A DNA stretch of 64,000 nucleotides from contig JAYXKI010000001.1 of assembly GCA_037892935.1 (NCBI GenBank), positions 2,294,001 through 2,358,000 on the forward strand, read 5' to 3'. Of this stretch, positions 58,972 through 64,000 are shown one piece after another (position 1 is the first letter of the stretch; each line of letters opens with the position of its first letter). Position numbers and translations under genes: made by a program. This DNA is from Phlebopus portentosus. Lineage: Eukaryota > Basidiomycota > Agaricomycetes > Boletales > Boletinellaceae. Under the pieces are notes generated by a model. The model saw nothing but the letters and a program-made list of their open reading frames with translations. It made no database searches and was not told the origin of the DNA.

Positions 58972-59606
58972 AGGTAGGGAAAGTATAAACTCAACCAACC
59001 TGTTATATATGACTGATGACCCTGACAGACTCTGATTTAACCCGATTTGAAAGGACCCTGTGGCAAAAATCTAAGGTCTGGTTGACCCAACCCAGGACTT
59101 TTATTTTATTTCCCTTGAGACTCATGAATTTTAAGCTCTGTAAATGTAGATTAGCTTCCTAGAGCTGGTTTGAAGCCTTTGGTTGGCTAATCTATGCTTT
59201 TCTGGTCTTTCAAGTAAAACTACTTGATTTGGATATGACAAAGCTATTATAAATGTATAATAAATGTATGACAAATGCAAGCTTTACATAATAATTTTGC
59301 ATATGTAAGTGGCAAAATTCTTATTCGAAAATTTTCAAGTTGTGCTAAAATGTGCAAAAATGACATTCTGAGTAAGTTTATAAGGTCAAGGTTCTTCCTT
59401 AAATAGGAAGCTCAAATAGCCATATTTTTAGAAAATAAGACCAACAAAATGTAGGTTTAGATACCCTCTACAAATGTACGGAGTCAGAATTTTTATTTGA
59501 GGTGTTATATTGTGTGTATTTCTGTTGAAATGTTGTGGAAGGGTGAATGACCAAATAGGGTAAGCACATCGCATCATGGTTGGTTGGGTTTATACTTTCT
59601 CTACCT
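58972..59606. mobile_element. 635-bp non-autonomous Tc1/mariner-type element (MITE)
   Basis: The ends are inverted repeats: AGGTAGGGAAAGTATAAAC onward at 58972 matches the reverse complement of the sequence ending at 59606 (two mismatches in about 29 bp). TA dinucleotides flank it (58970-58971 and 59607-59608), the Tc1/mariner target. The interior has no transposase frame. Confidence 0.85.
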
Positions 59607-59608
59607 TA

Positions 59609-62313
59609 ATATTCTTAGCCATATCAGAACATGGAATAATTAAAATATCTGATGAGATATCTGAGGCTCATATATTATAAATATACTAATCCATATCAGA
59701 GACAGGGGTAGTGAAAGAATCCGCTCAAAAACTCGCATCAAGATCAATACAATTGGCAGATCAACAGGATCAGCATTTCAAACAAGACTAGTAACAGGCC
59801 AGTAGTCACTAGAGCCAAACTACTGTTCACGCGATGAAACGTGTCTACTGGCTCTGAAGGCCAACTGACAGTCTGAAGGTCTGAGTTTGACCTCTGGGGG
59901 TCAACCAGATGTGTACAATGTAAGAGAGAGTGTCTAAAATGTGAGGAGTGTATGCTGGTGTTGAGGGGAATAGCTTAGAGAAGGGGGAAACAAGATACAA
60001 AAGGGTGCTGTGTCGGAAGTGTAAACTGAGCCACCTACTCTGAGGTCGAAAACTAGCTAGCTAAGTCGATAATGTAAAATAAGAGATCAAAAGTACTCAT
60101 CGACACGATCCTAACAGATCAAGAATCACAATGAACGGATAAGAAATGAGGGAGATACAGACTGAACAAGATATTGGAAAACTATCGTAAAATTGGAACT
60201 TGGCTAAATAAAGCGAAACTCTGCAGAACTCGTGGGTGAAAATACTCGAGGATAAAGAATAATGAGACGAATCAAACGAATGCTGGACTGAGGTGATCCG
60301 TGGAGAACTGATAGAGATATAGCAAAATCGACGATCTGCTGGGCTGGAGTATATGCACAACTGGTGCAACTGTCAGAACTGGACTGGAACTCGAGGAAAC
60401 AGACTGAGACGAAGCTGGGAGACTAGGGAACTTGACTGAAGATGATATGAGTCGAAACTGGGGCATTCTGAGGCTCTCCCTTTTCATTAGAGCAGCACAG
60501 GAGGCTTATATACAGTAGTGAGCCACCCATAGAACAAAGGCTCGAAACATGATTCAGAGAGATAAATAAGGAAAGAAACCAAATAAAATGTAAATATGGA
60601 CATCCAACCAAGTCATCTGCATTACAGCCTGTCACCTGAAAGGGGTAGACAATAGAGAGTGAGGCTGGATGGAGGGAAATAGAAGGCTGCTGAACCGTAA
60701 ATGCACAACCTAGTGATCCACACTGCAGATCCTTCCACATATGGTCAAGGTCAATCGTTCTGATGATCAGCATGTCAGATTGTCCAAATAGAGTAGATCT
60801 GAGCTCAAATCTGCAGGTATCTCTACAGCGACCAAGGCAATGGTCACGGGCATCAATAGTAATATACAGGTGCCTAAGAAGCATGCTACAAGTACATAAC
60901 CTTGCGAACTACTTAACACCGCTAACCGGCAATTACCATCACTGACTTATTACCATTGACTGTCACCTTAACACTGCTGACCAAACTCCTGATCTGACCC
61001 GATCAAAAGAAGTCAAGAAGTAATCAAACTACTAGAAGCTTGAGAAGTCTAGAACGTGACTACCAAAGCTTAATATCTAATGACTAAAGTCTAAAGGCTA
61101 ATCCAAGCCCAATGGAGACATTACTGGCATTCCAGCACTGTCAGACTTATGCTTGAACGTACATAGTCCTTTATGAGATATACTTCACAGTATATTATGC
61201 TACAAGCGAAATGCATGACTGCCAAATTGAAGTCCAACATCACACACAAGAAGCATTACATGCCAATCCACCAAATCCTATAATACTCAAGTAACATGAG
61301 GAACTCATTGTTACAACTTGAACCTCTTGAGCTACAGACCCGATAACTTAGAGGATAATAGGATGGTACAAGCCAGAGCTGCACAATCTATGTCCAGCTT
61401 CTACAGTACAAGTAAATCTTTATTTACCAAGGAATGCAAACCAGAATACTAAGTAACTACAACTGGTACTCCAACAAAGAATATGGCAGTACATTCATGA
61501 TATTTGACTTCCAGACAAAGCATGGCTAGTCACTCGAACACAACTGCATTCCCCAGCAGAACTCATACAGTTCATGGTATGCATTGGACCATACTCTACA
61601 CTAACCTAACATCTCAATACCGATGTACAAGTTGTGCTTACACCCTTTGGACTACAAGATGAATAGTAAAGAGTCACATATTGAGCTGCTTACATTGCAC
61701 CAAGAGCTACAATCTCACCTGATGATAGAATCGACGTCATAATGGAGCAATGACAGTAAAGCTTTCCATACTGGAACAGCACCTCTATTGTCTCAGTCAG
61801 CAACCCCATAGAATTCTATCATGGTAGAGATATATTAGAGTAAAGTGGTGCTCAGTGGAGCAGAATGATGAAGAAAGTGATATAATGGTAGAGAGAAGTG
61901 GAGAAAGGTGGAGCAAGGTAGAGTAAAGTAGAGAGGAGATGAGTAAGAAATAGGATAGAAAATGGATTGTCTAGAAAGCATAAATAGCATTAGAAGTAGG
62001 CCCTCTTTCCTCTATCTTTCAATCCTTATAACAAGTGCCTTAACACACTAGTGATAGTGTCCTAGCATGACTCACTATATACTTTGTACTACTACGCCTC
62101 TTGAAAATTCTAATCTGCTCTTACTCTACCTTGTCTCTAAAAGCATCCCTAACTAGGACTGTGACTAGGAATGATAGTAAGAGAACTGCATGGTATAGCT
62201 AAACATGAGTAGATAGATCACCTCTGCACAACATACTGCTGCTTAGGCAAAAGGATTAAAACTGGTGTAACCCCAGACCTACACCTCTAACAGACCTATA
62301 CCTCTAACAATAG
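59609..62313. other. 2.7 kb AT-rich region without supported genes
   Basis: Open frames of 70-150 codons at 60097-60884 lack motifs and codon regularity. A purine-rich stretch of GTGGAGAAAGGTGGAGCAAGG-like units lies near 61885-61945. A possible LTR-like segment (CATAAATAGC near 61980, TTAACA near 62045) has no confirmed partner. No tRNA or rRNA recognised. Confidence 0.4.
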
Positions 62314-62777
62314 TTTGACTTTTTGATTTCCCCATCTTACTGTTCTACTTACCACCATCACGACTTAGCATTTGATGGCTTGGACTTAAGCCTCGTCTTA
62401 GCTGTCTTGATCTGAATGATGTACTTGAGATTATCTTATTTATACTTATTTGTTATTATATTGACCTGTCTCAACTCAACCTTTGAGCCATCTGCCTAAC
62501 AAAATACCTAAGTCATCACAATGGTAAGTAGAAAAGTCAGATGGGGAAACAAGAAGTCAAACTATCTACTTATATACATAGCACTTGTAGAAAAGGTCTA
62601 CTCTATTAGAAAGTCACATGATAAGGAATGGAGTGATTAGTGAGTATTGTGAAAAATGACAGAAAGTTCCAGTAGATGGATGAATAAGCACAAGTAAGAA
62701 GATAAAAAGAAAAGAAAAGAGTATTAAAATAAAAGATGATATAAGAAAAATAAAAGGAAATTGTTCGAGTCCTTACA
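62314..62777. repeat. Decayed E3 LTR with its 5' part inverted (fold-back)
   Basis: 62502-62777 matches the later part of the E3 LTR in plus orientation and ends GTCCTTACA. 62314-62501 matches the first ~190 bp of the same LTR but inverted. As a result about 40 bp are duplicated as inverted arms (62314-62352 and 62522-62560). Confidence 0.8.
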
Positions 62778-63119
62778 CAAATCACATTCCTGATGCAACC
62801 TCTGATGAAATTACTAATTTCATTTCTACTTTTGACCATTATTGCAGCCATGCTGAAACTGGTTTTTGCCTGCTGTGTGTGCTACTTTCCTCTATGGTGT
62901 TTATGTAATCATGGTCCGGCTTTACACTGAACAAAAGTCAAACTGCCTTGTATGGAAGTGATCTGCAAAGTCAATCACTTGCTCAATCGACTTGTTTTAA
63001 ATATGCTTTATGCCCTCATTGTGAATTAACACATGAAATATATGTTCTATGCATCAATTTTGTTTATTTTATTATGCTACCTTACATTAAGAACTTGTAT
63101 TCAAGTTCTGGAGGGCGTA
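62778..63119 (+). other. Possible internal remnant of an LTR element
   Basis: A short frame reading EITNFISTFDHYCSHAETG occurs near 62810-62870, then AT-rich sequence up to a purine-rich GGAGGGCG just before the LTR at 63120. I cannot assign a family. Confidence 0.35.
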
Positions 63120-63380
63120 TGTGACGAAGTAACCATCACTTTGATTTCTAAGTATCTTACCCAATAGCTTATGTGAGCGTGACCCTATTCATTTAGTTAG
63201 CTTTTGTTTTCACGTTTCCCCCATGCGTAGTTTAGTTTATATAGCTGGTAGATAGCGAATGTAGGAGGGATTCTTCCCTCTCGGCTATCTCACTAATACT
63301 ACAGTTATTCCAGTCAGTAGCGGTGTGATCTGAGTGCCAGAGGAATCTTTCGTGTGACCGAACTTTACATTCGTGTCACA
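63120..63380 (+). repeat. 261-bp LTR directly upstream of the PP2A gene
   Basis: It begins TGTGACGAAG and ends GTGTCACA with inverted TGTGAC/GTCACA ends. A TTTATATAGC TATA-like site lies at about 63236-63245. The flanks (GCGTA left, ATGAA right) do not match, as expected if it is the 3' LTR of a truncated element rather than a clean solo LTR. Confidence 0.7.
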
Positions 63381-63548
63381 ATGAAACCCGTTCAACGCGT
63401 GCCCTTCGATCCAAAACCCATAAGTACTGGTCATTTGCCCTCTTCATCATCTTGTTCACGAACTTATAGCACATCATATCATCCAGTATGTCGCGTCTCA
63501 TGATAGATATATCTAACTTATTCACCCTTCCTCTGGTTTGGCTAGATC

Positions 63549-64000
63549 ATGGAGACTGGTAGTCCTCTCGACGACGTATGCCTCTGTGACTTGATTTCAA
63601 TCACTGGATCTTGACATGCCTCATATATGCTAGGTCGCTCCAATTGCCATCCTCATGGATGAACTACGATCCGAAGACGTCCAGCTTCGCCTTAACGCTA
63701 TCCATCGCATCTCCACGATTGCTCTTGTCCTTGGTCCCGATAGGACGCGTGAAGAACTCATACCTTTCTTACAAGATTCTGTCGACGACGAGGATGAGGT
63801 CCTTCTTGCTCTTGCAGAGGAGCTTGGGAAAGGCTTCGATGAGTATGTCGGCGGACGAAAATACGCGCATGTACTCCTCGGACCTTTAGAAATGCTCGCA
63901 ACAGTCGAAGAAACCCTTGTGCGCGACAAGGTCCGTGGCTTCGCCTTGGATTCCTGGATTCTGCTAATATGGGAATCGTGATTTTCAAATGCTTTGTTAG
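63549..64000 (+). CDS. paa1: PP2A scaffold (A) regulatory subunit, N-terminal exons
   Basis: Exon 1 is 63549-63575 (METGSPLDD), then an intron GTATGC...GCTAG (63576-63633), exon 2 is 63634-63930, and an intron begins GTCCGT and reaches the window edge, whose last bases TTTGTTAG look like a 3' splice site. Exon 2 encodes the first HEAT-repeat region of the PP2A A subunit: [55 protein letters not shown] and [12 protein letters not shown]. The A subunit is the scaffold that holds catalytic and regulatory B subunits. The full protein is about 600 residues; only about 108 are here. No damage is visible. A retroelement LTR ends 168 bp before the ATG. Symbol follows the fission yeast gene; TPD3 is the budding yeast name. 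Confidence 0.9.

Noticed and set aside
60097..60884. Overlapping minus-strand ORFs of 70-153 codons
   Set aside because: No recognisable domain, no intron-exon logic and AT-rich low-complexity content.

Overview
The window looks like a repeat-dense stretch of a basidiomycete (probably Agaricomycete) genome. The evidence is short GT-AG introns of about 45-60 nt, chromodomain Ty3/Gypsy elements, a Zn2Cys6-type cluster protein, an Argonaute gene and a PP2A scaffold-subunit gene with fungal exon structure. Almost everything is mobile or broken. The only host gene that looks intact is the start of the PP2A A-subunit gene at the right edge (63549 onward).

Layout. 1-3430: Gag end, primer-binding site and LTR of a minus-strand retroelement running off the left edge. 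4157-8130: degenerate fragment of retroelement E1 (LTR plus accessory gene). 8131-11680: AT-rich tandem repeats and two Hsp70 pseudogene fragments. 11680-13121 and 25177-26935: one minus-strand Argonaute pseudogene, split by a complete 12 kb LTR retrotransposon E1 (13122-25176) and also carrying an inverted SAC3/GANP gene fragment. 27333-46707: a 19.4 kb LTR retrotransposon (E2) with 1606-bp LTRs and 5-bp target duplications; it contains a second complete 6.66 kb chromovirus (E3, 29438-36094) with its own target duplications. 46708-50690: AT-rich spacer, a second Gag-like element and a GC-rich LTR with 182-bp tandem repeats. 50690-58238: a pile of decayed fragments (E3 relic, E2 LTR piece, E1 solo LTR, and part of an E2-related element, E4). 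58239-59606: Tc1/mariner relic and a 635-bp non-autonomous TA-flanked element. 59607-63380: gene-free, with a fold-back E3 LTR relic and another LTR just upstream of the PP2A gene.

How the parts work together. E1 makes a Gag-protease and reaches Pol through a textbook -1 slippery heptamer. It also carries, on the opposite strand between pol and the 3' LTR, a three-exon gene for an acidic, Q/N-rich protein with a C-terminal Zn2Cys6-like cluster. E2 encodes, besides Gag and chromodomain Pol, two unrecognised upstream ORFs and a 327-codon protein lying wholly inside its LTR. A divergent, broken homologue of that LTR protein sits at the same place in the LTR of E4, so the LTR-encoded protein is a conserved property of a retroelement group and is my main candidate for something undescribed. 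Older copies show C-to-T/G-to-A decay, often at CpG. The loss of an Argonaute gene inside such a landscape is suggestive but not proof of cause.
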